DNA from: Clostridia bacterium
Lineage (GTDB): Bacteria > Bacillota > Clostridia > Christensenellales > UBA1242
Length of the DNA stretch: 9,712 nucleotides
Assembly: GCA_017503445.1 (NCBI GenBank)
Contig: JAFVTB010000046.1
Location: 1-9,712, forward strand
Reading direction: 5' to 3'
Under the pieces are notes generated by a model. The model saw only the letters and a program-made list of their open reading frames with translations, did no database searches and had not been told where the DNA came from. The first letter of the stretch is position 1; every line of letters starts with the position of its first letter. This document shows positions 1 to 6,323 of the stretch, piece by piece. A program made the translations under genes and the position numbers.

Positions 1-712
1 AAGCCTTGCAAGGCTTTTGCCAAACGCAGTTGGTTTTTTAATGGGCAAAGAAGTCAACACAATTTTGGGCGTTATGGAAACCGCAACACGGCCATTTGTG
101 GCGGTTTTGGGCGGCGCAAAAGTTGCCGACAAAATATATGTTGTGCTGAATCTTTTGAAAAAAGCCGATGCCATTTTGATTGGCGGCGGAATGGCCTACA
201 CTTTCCTGAAAGCGCTGGGATATGAAGTTGGGCAATCACTTGTGGAAGAAGACAAGGTTGAACTTGCGCGTGAAATTTTGAAGGAAGCGGAAAAATATAA
301 CAAACAAATTTATTTGCCTGTTGACCACAAATGCGCGCCATCATTTGCCACAAACGCAAAACCGCAAATTGTGAAAACACCTGATATCCCAAAACACCTG
401 ATTGGTATGGACCTTGGGCCAAAAACCATCAAACTTTACACAAAGATTATCTCTGAAGCGCGCACCGTGATTTGGAACGGGCCAATGGGCGTGTTTGAAT
501 TTGATGCGTTCAACGAAGGCACAAACAAAATTGCCAAAGCGGTTGCAAAAGTGAAAGGCACAAAAATTGTTGGCGGCGGCGACAGCATTGCATCAATCAA
601 AAACCTTAAACTTGAAAAAAATATCACCCATATTTCAACAGGCGGCGGGGCTTCACTTCAACTTTTGCAAGGCGACCTTCTTCCCGGCGTTGAAGTTATT
701 GAAAATATCTAA
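1..712 (+). CDS. pgk: Phosphoglycerate kinase, 3' part (5' end outside window)
   Basis: Glycolytic enzyme that transfers phosphate from 1,3-bisphosphoglycerate to ADP, cytosolic. About 237 residues are visible, read from base 2; families are near 390-400 residues, so roughly the N-terminal 40 percent lies off the window. Hallmarks seen in order: GFLMGKEV, VAVLGGAKVADKI (start of the nucleotide-binding domain), IGGGMAYTFLKA, the WNGPMGVFE loop, GGGDS and HISTGGGASLQLL near the C terminus. All belong to the C-terminal, ADP/ATP-binding domain. The reading frame is open to the window edge, so the TTG at 17 is an internal Leu codon, not a start. A terminator follows directly after the stop. Nothing looks broken. 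Identification is near certain. Confidence 0.98.
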   Translation, partial: SLARLLPNAVGFLMGKEVNTILGVMETATRPFVAVLGGAKVADKIYVVLNLLKKADAILIGGGMAYTFLKALGYEVGQSLVEEDKVELAREILKEAEKYNKQIYLPVDHKCAPSFATNAKPQIVKTPDIPKHLIGMDLGPKTIKLYTKIISEARTVIWNGPMGVFEFDAFNEGTNKIAKAVAKVKGTKIVGGGDSIASIKNLKLEKNITHISTGGGASLQLLQGDLLPGVEVIENI

Positions 713-737
713 ATCGGCAAAATTGCCGATTTTTTAT
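711..737 (+). terminator. Rho-independent terminator of pgk
   Basis: The arms AATCGGCAA (712-720) and TTGCCGATT (723-731) are perfect complements. They are followed by a run of T (730-735). The arm begins inside the pgk stop codon. In practice the A/T pairs nearest the centre form the loop. Confidence 0.9.
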
Positions 738-877
738 TAAAATAATTAAAAAAATATTTTTTTTTATATAAATTTAATTTATTTTTAAATATTTTTTTAA
801 GTTTTTATATTATTATAAACGCAAAAAAGCAAATCATCTTTTGGCATACTGACGGAAAAAATTGCATAAGGTGAAAT
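738..877. other. AT-rich spacer before the M1 peptidase gene
   Basis: This stretch is almost pure A/T from about 736 to 816, with long T runs near 757-765 and 792-798. It could act as upstream-element DNA. TATTAT (811-816) or the overlapping TATAAA (814-819) could be a -10 box, but no convincing -35 lies 16-18 bases upstream. No RNA gene or small coding region was seen. Confidence 0.35.
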
Positions 878-2350
878 ATGAAAAAGTTTGTTGTTTGTTT
901 TTTTGCGGTGATGTTTGCGTGCGCGGGCTGGGGGTGTGCGCTTAATGTTGAAAAGAATGCACAAAATCTTTGCTCGTACACCGCAAATCTTGAATTTGAC
1001 CTTGAAACCCACACCCTTGCGGGCGAAATGCAAGTGGACTTTATCAATAAAACCAATTCACCGCTTCGCGAGCTTCGTTTCAACCTCTATCCAAATGCTT
1101 TTCGTGAGGGCAGCCAGCAAAGCGTGATTTCACTTGCCAAATCAAAAGAATGTTATTACAACGGCCCATCATTTGGCGGAATTGAAATCACAAAAGTGAA
1201 AGGCGAAAGAGCACTTGAATATGAAATCTGCGGAGTTGACGAAAATGTTTTAAAAGTGAACCTTGAAAATCCCGTTCAGCCCACGCAAAGCACAAGCGTT
1301 GTTATGAACTTCACCATCACGCTTCCAAACATCAGCCATCGCTTTGGGTACGGGGAAAACACAATCAATTTTGGCAACTTTTTACCAACGCTTTGCGTGC
1401 ATGAAAATGGCGAATGGCAAGAAATTGCATATCATTCAAACGGCGATCCGTTTTTCAGCGATGTTGCAAATTATAATGTAACTGTTTCCTATCCTGAAAC
1501 CTTAACCATTGCCACAACAGGCACTTGCACAAACACCGAAATGGCAGGCGAAACCGCAACAAAAACATTTTATGCGCCCGCGGTGCGTGATTTTGCGATG
1601 GTGATGAGTGAAAAACTGCAAGTTGTTTCAAAAGAAGTGGACGGGATCAAGGTAAATTATTATTATCATGATGACCTGAACTTCACCACAAGTTTGGATA
1701 CAAGCGTTAAGGCCGTGGCAACCTTTAACAACCTTTTTGGTAAATATCCTTATCCACAACTTAATGTTGTTCAGGCGAATTTTTGCATTGGGGGCATGGA
1801 ATTTCCAAACTTGGTTTTGATTGGCGATGAGATTAAAAATTTTGACAGTTATCAAATGGTGATTGTGCATGAGATTGCGCATCAATGGTGGTATGGCGTT
1901 GTGGGCAACAACCAAACAAATTATGCATGGATGGATGAAGCGTTGGCAGAGTACTCCACCGCACTGTTCTATGAAAAAAATGGCGGTTATAACACCACCT
2001 ATGACCAAATTATTGAAAGCGCAAACACAAATATGCAAGTGTTTTGCACAGTGCAAACAAGTGTTTTGGGAAAAGTTGACACAAAAATGAACAAATCGCT
2101 TGCCCAGTTTGAAAACGAAAATGCATATATTTATACAACATATGTGCAAGGGCTTTTAATGTTTGATGCGTTTTCAAACCTTTTAAGCGAAAAAGTGGTG
2201 CTTAAGTGCCTGAAGAACTACTTTACCACATACGCCTTTCAACTTGTAACACCCGCAGATATGATTGCATCGTTTGAAAAAACAACATCGTGCAATCTTG
2301 AACCATTCTTTAATTCTTGGATTCAAGGCAATGTTGTTTTTGCAAATTAA
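878..2350 (+). CDS. Secreted M1-family zinc aminopeptidase-like metallopeptidase
   Basis: A 490-residue protein probably exported by its N-terminal segment (Lys-Lys followed by a hydrophobic run to about residue 17). The M1 signature is complete: GGMEFP at 305-310 (the substrate/exopeptidase loop equivalent to GAMEN), HEIAHQWW with zinc ligands H331 and H335 and catalytic E332, and the third ligand E354 exactly 18 residues later. Y422 in YVQG matches the transition-state tyrosine. Residues about 30-220 form the beta-rich N-terminal domain. At 490 residues it is a short form that lacks the long C-terminal helical domain of PepN-type enzymes. Start chosen: ATG 878 with SD AAGGTG at 868-873. Cys20 is preceded by Gly-Trp-Gly, a poor lipobox, so lipoprotein status is uncertain. 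Family assignment is secure; the substrate (probably peptides outside the cell) is inferred. Confidence 0.93.
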   Translation: MKKFVVCFFAVMFACAGWGCALNVEKNAQNLCSYTANLEFDLETHTLAGEMQVDFINKTNSPLRELRFNLYPNAFREGSQQSVISLAKSKECYYNGPSFGGIEITKVKGERALEYEICGVDENVLKVNLENPVQPTQSTSVVMNFTITLPNISHRFGYGENTINFGNFLPTLCVHENGEWQEIAYHSNGDPFFSDVANYNVTVSYPETLTIATTGTCTNTEMAGETATKTFYAPAVRDFAMVMSEKLQVVSKEVDGIKVNYYYHDDLNFTTSLDTSVKAVATFNNLFGKYPYPQLNVVQANFCIGGMEFPNLVLIGDEIKNFDSYQMVIVHEIAHQWWYGVVGNNQTNYAWMDEALAEYSTALFYEKNGGYNTTYDQIIESANTNMQVFCTVQTSVLGKVDTKMNKSLAQFENENAYIYTTYVQGLLMFDAFSNLLSEKVVLKCLKNYFTTYAFQLVTPADMIASFEKTTSCNLEPFFNSWIQGNVVFAN

Positions 2351-2787
2351 CCAATAACATTTATCTTGAAATTTGCCGTCACTGTTGGATGAAGTTTCGC
2401 TTCAACTTCATACACCCCAAGTGTTTTCACGGCAGTTTTCAAGGTGATTTTTTTCTTATCCACCACAAGATTTTTTTCTGCAAGACGGTCTGCAACCTCT
2501 TTGGCTGTGACTGCGCCAAAAATCTTGCCACCTTCACCGCATTTCACAGCCACATCAATTGTGATGCCAGAAAGTTTTTTGCCAAGTTCAACCGCTTCTT
2601 TTCGCGCTTCTTCCTTGTGGAAATCCTGCGCCTGCTTTTGTTGGGCATTTTCACGCGAAGCAACTGCATCAGCCGGCTTTGCAAAGCCATTTTTAAGCAA
2701 AAAGTTTTTGCCGAAGCCATCGGCAACATTCACAATATCGCCCTTTTTCCCCGTTCCTTTCACATCTTTCAATAAAACAACTTTCAT
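2347..2787 (-). CDS. rplI: 50S ribosomal protein L9
   Basis: A 146-residue L9, near the family's usual ~150. It binds 23S rRNA domain V at the base of the L1 stalk. The N-terminal domain is seen as KVVLLKDVKGTGKKGDIV and GFGKNFLLKNGFA, then a long charged connecting helix (about 41-75), then the C-terminal domain with GGKIFGAVTAKEVAD, KTLGVYEVE and KLHP. Start chosen: ATG at 2787, because the SD AAGGGG (2794-2799 on the plus strand) would lie inside any longer GTG-start version. It sits alone behind its own promoter, separate from rpsF-ssb-rpsR, the operon it joins in many Firmicutes. Its stop codon overlaps the stop of the convergent peptidase gene. Confidence 0.97.
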   Translation of the reverse strand: MKVVLLKDVKGTGKKGDIVNVADGFGKNFLLKNGFAKPADAVASRENAQQKQAQDFHKEEARKEAVELGKKLSGITIDVAVKCGEGGKIFGAVTAKEVADRLAEKNLVVDKKKITLKTAVKTLGVYEVEAKLHPTVTANFKINVIG

Positions 2788-2807
2788 ATTTATCCCCTTA
2801 TACACTT

Positions 2808-2836
2808 ATCATAGCGATCAAATCAAAAAAAGTCAA
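2808..2836 (-). promoter_or_regulatory. Sigma-A-type promoter of rplI
   Basis: Read on the minus strand: -35 TTGACT (2831-2836), a 17-base spacer and -10 TATGAT (2808-2813). The expected start is near 2801, giving a leader of about 14 bases that holds just the SD. Confidence 0.8.
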
Positions 2837-3028
2837 TCATTTTGCAAATGTTGGAAATTTTGATATCTGCAAACAAATGTCGCAACATTTTTATATCAAA
2901 TTTGGTTGTTTGGCATTTTTTTACACACATTTGCCAAAAAAGACACATTGCGCCAAAAGGCGCCAAGCGGTTTTGTTTGATAAAGATGGGCTTTGATGTA
3001 TGCTGGATTTGCTGAACAGGAGGATCAA
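2837..3028. promoter_or_regulatory. rplI/spo0A divergent spacer with repeats and candidate spo0A promoter
   Basis: No gene is visible here. The heptamer CAAATGT occurs at 2845-2851 and 2874-2880, and in inverse form at 2927-2933. TGTCGCA (2878-2884) is one base off the Spo0A box TGNCGAA. Inverted repeats are TTTGGCA (2909-2915) with TGCCAAA (2932-2938), and GCGCC (2950-2954) with GGCGC (2959-2963) around an AAAA loop. A possible spo0A promoter is TTGATA (2977-2982), a 16-base spacer and TATGCT (2999-3004). This promoter is weak and tentative. Confidence 0.4.
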
Positions 3029-3784
3029 ATGAACACAGCAAAAGTAAAAATTTTTTTTGCAGATAATTCCACAGAAGACATATCAAAACTTGTGCACCAT
3101 TTTGAACACCTTGAAAATTTTCAAGTGGTTGGCAAAACGCATGATGCCAAAGTGGCAATGACAGCACTTTTGGAAAACAACATTGATGTTTTGGTTATGG
3201 ATATTGTTTTAAGTGGAATGGACGGGTTTGAATTTTTGCAAAACGCCAAAGAAAAACTGGGCAAAAGCATGCCAAAAATCATCATCACATCACACCTTTC
3301 CCACAGTGGTTTTGTGGGCAAAGCACTTTCGCTGGGAGCAAATTATTTTATGGTGAAACCGGTTGACCTTGGCGCCCTTGAAAATCGCATCAAAGACACC
3401 TTGAACCTTGAAAACCACATAAAACCCCAAGAAAACAAAGCGCTTGATGAAAAAATTTCAAATATTTTCCTAACGGTGGGCATTCCAGCACATATAAAAG
3501 GATATCAATTTTTGCGCGAAGCCATTAAACTTGCCATTGAAACGCCAGAAATTGTTTCAAGCATAACAAAAAAACTTTATCCTTCAATTGCCACAAAGTT
3601 CGCCACAAGCAGTTCAAAGGTTGAACGCGCAATCCGTCATGCCATTGAAGTTGCATGGAACCGCGGAAAAATTGAAAATATCAACAGCATTTTTGGTATC
3701 AAGGTTTATAATCAAAACGAAAAACCCACAAATGGCGAGTTCATTGCCTTGGTTGCCGATAAAATGCTTATGGAAGGTTATTAA
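3029..3784 (+). CDS. spo0A: Sporulation master regulator Spo0A
   Basis: A 251-residue response regulator that, when phosphorylated, switches on sporulation genes including the spoIIG operon. The receiver domain (about 5-125) has phosphoacceptor D58 (VMDIVLSGMDG), T87 and K110 (MVKPVD). The acidic pocket reads A11-D12-N13 where Spo0A normally has A-D-D, so one acid is replaced by Asn. The Spo0A C-terminal DNA-binding domain (about 140-251) is strongly conserved: GIPAHIKGYQFL, LYPSIA, the recognition region VERAIRHAIEVAW, and KPTNGEFIALVADK near the end. Start chosen: ATG 3029 with AGGAGG at 3018-3023; the in-frame ATG at 2993 would place that SD inside the gene. The usual clostridial neighbour spoIVB is not adjacent. 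A terminator follows. Confidence 0.97.
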   Translation: MNTAKVKIFFADNSTEDISKLVHHFEHLENFQVVGKTHDAKVAMTALLENNIDVLVMDIVLSGMDGFEFLQNAKEKLGKSMPKIIITSHLSHSGFVGKALSLGANYFMVKPVDLGALENRIKDTLNLENHIKPQENKALDEKISNIFLTVGIPAHIKGYQFLREAIKLAIETPEIVSSITKKLYPSIATKFATSSSKVERAIRHAIEVAWNRGKIENINSIFGIKVYNQNEKPTNGEFIALVADKMLMEGY

Positions 3785-3787
3785 TTT

Positions 3788-3807
3788 CACCCATTGGGTG
3801 TTTTTTT
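3788..3807 (+). terminator. Rho-independent terminator of spo0A
   Basis: A short GC-rich stem CACCC (3788-3792) and GGGTG (3796-3800) with loop ATT, followed by seven T (3801-3807). It starts four bases after the spo0A stop and separates spo0A from the secreted-protein operon. Confidence 0.82.
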
Positions 3808-3830
3808 ATTGAAATCCCCCGCTTTTTTGT

Positions 3831-3869
3831 TTGACTTTGCGCGAAATTATTTATATTATATATATAATA
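3831..3869 (+). promoter_or_regulatory. Promoter of the secreted-protein operon, with overlapping palindrome
   Basis: -35 TTGACT (3831-3836), a 17-base spacer and -10 TATTAT (3854-3859). A perfect 16-base palindrome, TATTATATATATAATA, covers 3854-3869 and therefore starts in the -10 box. It may be an operator or simply AT-rich DNA. The leader to the TTG start is about 45 bases. Confidence 0.75.
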
Positions 3870-3911
3870 AGACAAATTTCGGCACATACTATTTCAATGG
3901 AGGGGGGAATT

Positions 3912-4667
3912 TTGACAAAGAAAGGACAACTTATCAGCACAATATTTTTGGCACTTTTTATTGCAGTTATGATCCCTGTTGCAATTTTTGCCACAACCGC
4001 AAACGGCACAACTGTGACAAACCGCGTGCAATATTATGTTACAGACCTTGAAGGCGCATTTTATTACGCCATCACAGGCAACCGTTTGGACAAAGGCACT
4101 TATTCTTCTTTTGATGTGGGATATGAAGCAAGCAGTGGAACAATCACGCCAAGGGCTGTGTTCACCGCGGGCTGGGATGAGGGATATAACAGCTATCTTG
4201 TAAAAAATGGCGCGGGTGGCATTGTGAACAATCAAATGATAAACCTTCCTAACAACAAAGGGCTTGAATTTGACCAATCACATATGACAATCAATTATTA
4301 TTTTGTCTTCATAAATTATGCTGAAAAACCAGACCCAATGCCAACCAACCCCGAGGATAAAAGAAATGTCTTTATCACCACCTATGCCGAACATGCAATT
4401 CCACAAGAACAAGTTGAAACATATTGGAGTTATGCCGTTAAAACCACTGATTCTGTGAATATTTCACCGCTTGATCTTCAAACAACCGTGTTTACAACCG
4501 AAAAACAAAACAGTCTTGCTTTTGCAACAGGAATTATGGTTCCACCAGAAAATAATGGCACATATTCTTACATTATTTTGAAATACACACTTGACTGCAA
4601 ATCTGAAACGCCATTTAAAAGCGATTTAAGTTTGACAATCACCCTGCGAAACACACAAAACCACTAA
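3912..4667 (+). CDS. Secreted protein of unknown function, first gene of a two-gene operon
   Basis: A 251-residue protein I do not recognise. The N terminus (Thr-Lys-Lys-Gly, then a hydrophobic run to about residue 27, ending VAIFA) is a signal peptide or membrane anchor. The rest is polar, rich in Thr, Asn and Tyr with beta-strand-like patterns, and contains a single Cys in the mature part. There are no catalytic motifs, sorting signal or second membrane segment. Start chosen: TTG 3912, because the G-rich SD GGAGGGGGG (3899-3907) lies at the right distance; the ATG at 3897 overlaps the SD, and longer versions place non-signal sequence in front. The beginning of the mature part (T..V..RVQYYV...) and the C terminus (SDLSLTITL) resemble the next gene, so the two may be distant paralogs forming a pair. 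A surface or matrix structural role is only a guess. Confidence 0.72.
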   Translation: MTKKGQLISTIFLALFIAVMIPVAIFATTANGTTVTNRVQYYVTDLEGAFYYAITGNRLDKGTYSSFDVGYEASSGTITPRAVFTAGWDEGYNSYLVKNGAGGIVNNQMINLPNNKGLEFDQSHMTINYYFVFINYAEKPDPMPTNPEDKRNVFITTYAEHAIPQEQVETYWSYAVKTTDSVNISPLDLQTTVFTTEKQNSLAFATGIMVPPENNGTYSYIILKYTLDCKSETPFKSDLSLTITLRNTQNH

Positions 4668-4678
4668 AGGAGGAATTT

Positions 4679-5233
4679 ATGCTTAAAAGAACAATCAGGA
4701 TTTCAACAATCACCTTGTGCATTTTTTGCACCTTCTTTTTGATTTGCACAGGCGTGTTTGCCGCAACTCGTCAAGCCAGCCAAATTTCCACCACTGTACA
4801 GTTTACCCCAGGGATTCAGGTGATCATAACCGCACAAGTTGGTGACGGGAACGAGCAAGTTATCTTTAATAACACCAATACAACATTCAAAGACGCTTAT
4901 GAACACGAAGTGCCCGCAAGCCCATATTTCAAGACAAGCGGAACACCAACAAACTTCACTTCATCAAACGAGATTGTGATAAAAATCTATAACCACACCC
5001 CTAATAATGTTAGCATTATTTCTGCAGTGATATCATTGACAAATGCCCTGGGTGCATACTTGGAAACTTATGATGAGCAAACAAATACAGCAGCCGAAGT
5101 GCCAAATATAACCGTTGCAACTGCAGGTTCTGTGATTGCCAGTGGCCATAATGCAACCTCTGAGCCATTCAGGATTGTTTCGCTTTATCAAAATCTTGAT
5201 ATCACAATGCAAATTGCACTTACAAGCAATTAA
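4679..5233 (+). CDS. Secreted protein of unknown function, second gene of the operon
   Basis: A 184-residue protein not recognised. Residues 1-28 form a classic signal peptide: basic start (Lys3, Arg4, Arg7), a hydrophobic core with three Cys, and a Val-Phe-Ala cleavage site. The mature part (from about 29) lacks Cys, is Thr/Asn/Val-rich with alternating hydrophobic residues (ISTTVQF, IQVIITAQV, EIVIKIYNHT, ISAVISL), and so is probably all-beta. It ends LDITMQIALTSN, echoing the end of the first gene. The SD AGGAGG (4668-4673) begins one base after the upstream stop and gives an 11-base gap, so the two genes are surely cotranscribed. A strong terminator follows. The general layout recalls small secreted beta-sandwich matrix proteins of Firmicutes such as TasA/camelysin, but I see no motif that proves this. 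Confidence 0.75.
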   Translation: MLKRTIRISTITLCIFCTFFLICTGVFAATRQASQISTTVQFTPGIQVIITAQVGDGNEQVIFNNTNTTFKDAYEHEVPASPYFKTSGTPTNFTSSNEIVIKIYNHTPNNVSIISAVISLTNALGAYLETYDEQTNTAAEVPNITVATAGSVIASGHNATSEPFRIVSLYQNLDITMQIALTSN

Positions 5234-5259
5234 AAAAACCGCATTATGCGGCTTTTTTT
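5232..5259 (+). terminator. Terminator of the secreted-protein operon
   Basis: Stem CCGCA (5239-5243) and TGCGG (5247-5251), loop TTA, preceded by seven A and followed by CTTTTTTT. It starts within the stop codon of the second gene. The A run in front makes it potentially active on both strands. Confidence 0.88.
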
Positions 5260-5270
5260 ATTTTCTTATA

Positions 5271-5299
5271 AAAAAAATCCGCAATCAAATGCGGATTTT
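5271..5299 (-). terminator. Terminator of the rpsF-ssb-rpsR operon
   Basis: A perfect 10-bp stem, AAAATCCGCA (5274-5283) and TGCGGATTTT (5290-5299), with a 6-base loop. Read on the minus strand it ends in a U tract (A run 5271-5277 on the plus strand). It lies directly behind the rpsR stop codon. Confidence 0.88.
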
Positions 5300-5300
5300 A

Positions 5301-5594
5301 TTAGTCTGCTTGGAAAGGCAAAAGCGCCATAACACGTGCGCGTTTGATTGCCACAGCAAGTTCGCGTTGGTGCGCCTTGCAAACGCCTGTTTGGCGGCGT
5401 GGCAAAATTTTGCCTTTTTCTGTAATATAATGACGAAGCATATTTGCATCTTTATAATCAATCACCTTAACATTGTTTGTGCAGAATGCGCAAACTTTTT
5501 TCTTGTTTGGGCGTTTTGAATATTTTTTGCGTGGAGCCTCTTCTTTTGCAGCAGGGGCTTTTTCTTTAACTTCTTCTTTGATTTCTTCTGCCAT
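5301..5594 (-). CDS. rpsR: 30S ribosomal protein S18, zinc-ribbon type with N-terminal extension
   Basis: A 97-residue S18 that binds S6 and 16S rRNA on the platform of the small subunit. The core from about residue 30 has KKVCAFC, VIDYKD, LRHYITEKGKILPRRQTG and VCKAHQRELAVAIKRAR. C35, C38, C72 and H75 are the likely zinc ligands of the Cys-containing S18 version. Residues 1-22 are a low-complexity Glu/Lys/Ala tail in front of the core; typical S18 is about 75-80 residues. The start is supported by SD AAGGAG (5601-5606 on the plus strand). It is the last gene of the rpsF-ssb-rpsR operon, 22 bases after ssb. Confidence 0.97.
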   Translation of the reverse strand: MAEEIKEEVKEKAPAAKEEAPRKKYSKRPNKKKVCAFCTNNVKVIDYKDANMLRHYITEKGKILPRRQTGVCKAHQRELAVAIKRARVMALLPFQAD

Positions 5595-5616
5595 AATAAT
5601 CTCCTTTTAATTTATA

Positions 5617-6024
5617 TTAGAATGGAAGTGTGTCATCATCAACAGGCTGAAGGTCAGCCACCACTTCACTTTTTGATTCTTTCATATAAGAATCTTCACC
5701 ACCTGTTGGTTTTGTGTTCAAAAATTCAACTTCATCGGCAGTGATTTCGGTTATATAACGCTTTGTGCCGTCTTGGGCTTCATAGCTGCGCTTTTGGATT
5801 TGGCCAATCACACAGCATTTGCTTCCCTTCTTCAAATATTTGTGGCAATTTTCGCCCTGGCCACGCCAAACAACGATATCAAGGAAATCAACATCGCGTT
5901 CACCGCTTGCGTTTGTGTATCTGCGTTGCACAGCAAGGGTGAAGCGGCAAACAGAGATGCCGCTGTTGGTTGTGATAAGTTCAGGATCACGCGTTAGGTT
6001 ACCAATTAACATTACTTTGTTCAT
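5617..6024 (-). CDS. ssb: Single-stranded DNA-binding protein
   Basis: A 135-residue SSB that coats single-stranded DNA in replication, repair and recombination and recruits partners by its tail. The OB fold occupies about residues 1-105: MNKVMLIGNLTRDPEL, the CRFTLAVQRRY strand, FLDIVVWRGQGENC, the KYLKKGSKCCVIGQIQKRSY strand and ITADEVEFL. A short linker leads to the conserved acidic tip DDDTLPF. It is shorter than many Firmicute SSBs because of this compact linker. The SD (CCTCCT on the plus strand, 6032-6037) overlaps the rpsF stop codon, indicating tight coupling between rpsF and ssb. Confidence 0.97.
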   Translation of the reverse strand: MNKVMLIGNLTRDPELITTNSGISVCRFTLAVQRRYTNASGERDVDFLDIVVWRGQGENCHKYLKKGSKCCVIGQIQKRSYEAQDGTKRYITEITADEVEFLNTKPTGGEDSYMKESKSEVVADLQPVDDDTLPF

Positions 6025-6035
6025 AATTTTTCCTC

Positions 6036-6323
6036 CTAATCTTCAAGGGCCACAAACATTTTGCGAACAACAGGTTCAAAAATATTCATTGCGTTTTCCA
6101 TTTCACGAATAAGTGATGGTGCCGCTTCAAATGTTGAAAGCACATAGAAACCTTCGTTTTGGAACTTGATTGGATAAGCAAACTTCCTCATTCCCCACTT
6201 GTCAAGTGTAAGGATCTTGCCACCGCGTTCTTCAATAAATTTTGACCATTTTGCGATGATTTCTTCGCGTTGAGCTTCATTTACTGTTGCGCTGATTGCA
6301 TACAAAAGTTCATACTTTTTCAT
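6036..6323 (-). CDS. rpsF: 30S ribosomal protein S6
   Basis: A 95-residue S6, the S18 partner on the 30S platform. Features seen: start MKKYELLYAI, GGKILTLDKWGMRKFAYPIKF (the conserved W-G-x-R-x-x-AYPI region), GFYVLSTFEA, and the C-terminal half with REMENAMNIFEPVVRKMFV. The length is normal. Start chosen: ATG at 6323 with SD AGGAGG (6333-6338, CCTCCT on the plus strand); an eight-residue longer version would cover the SD. It is the first gene of the rpsF-ssb-rpsR operon and divergent from spoIIGA. S6-S18 pairs regulate this operon through the leader in many bacteria. Confidence 0.97.
   Translation of the reverse strand: MKKYELLYAISATVNEAQREEIIAKWSKFIEERGGKILTLDKWGMRKFAYPIKFQNEGFYVLSTFEAAPSLIREMENAMNIFEPVVRKMFVALED

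Noticed and set aside
841..870. TTGGCA and CATAAG as a promoter of the peptidase gene
   Set aside because: The -10 would overlap the Shine-Dalgarno site, leaving no room for a leader with this SD.
935..945. Lipobox of the M1 peptidase at Cys20
   Set aside because: The preceding residues Gly-Trp-Gly do not fit the lipobox pattern well, so I did not call it a lipoprotein.
1628..2149. Long minus-strand open frame inside the peptidase gene
   Set aside because: It lies wholly under the M1 catalytic domain, which is unmistakable, and its protein is Cys/His/Ile-rich nonsense without motif or SD.
2823..3167. Minus-strand open frame across the spo0A upstream region
   Set aside because: It covers the rplI promoter and the start of spo0A on the opposite strand and shows no SD or family motif.
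4679..5233. TasA/camelysin identity of the second secreted protein
   Set aside because: Size, signal peptide and beta-rich character are similar, but no diagnostic motif is visible and the sipW signal peptidase gene is not adjacent.
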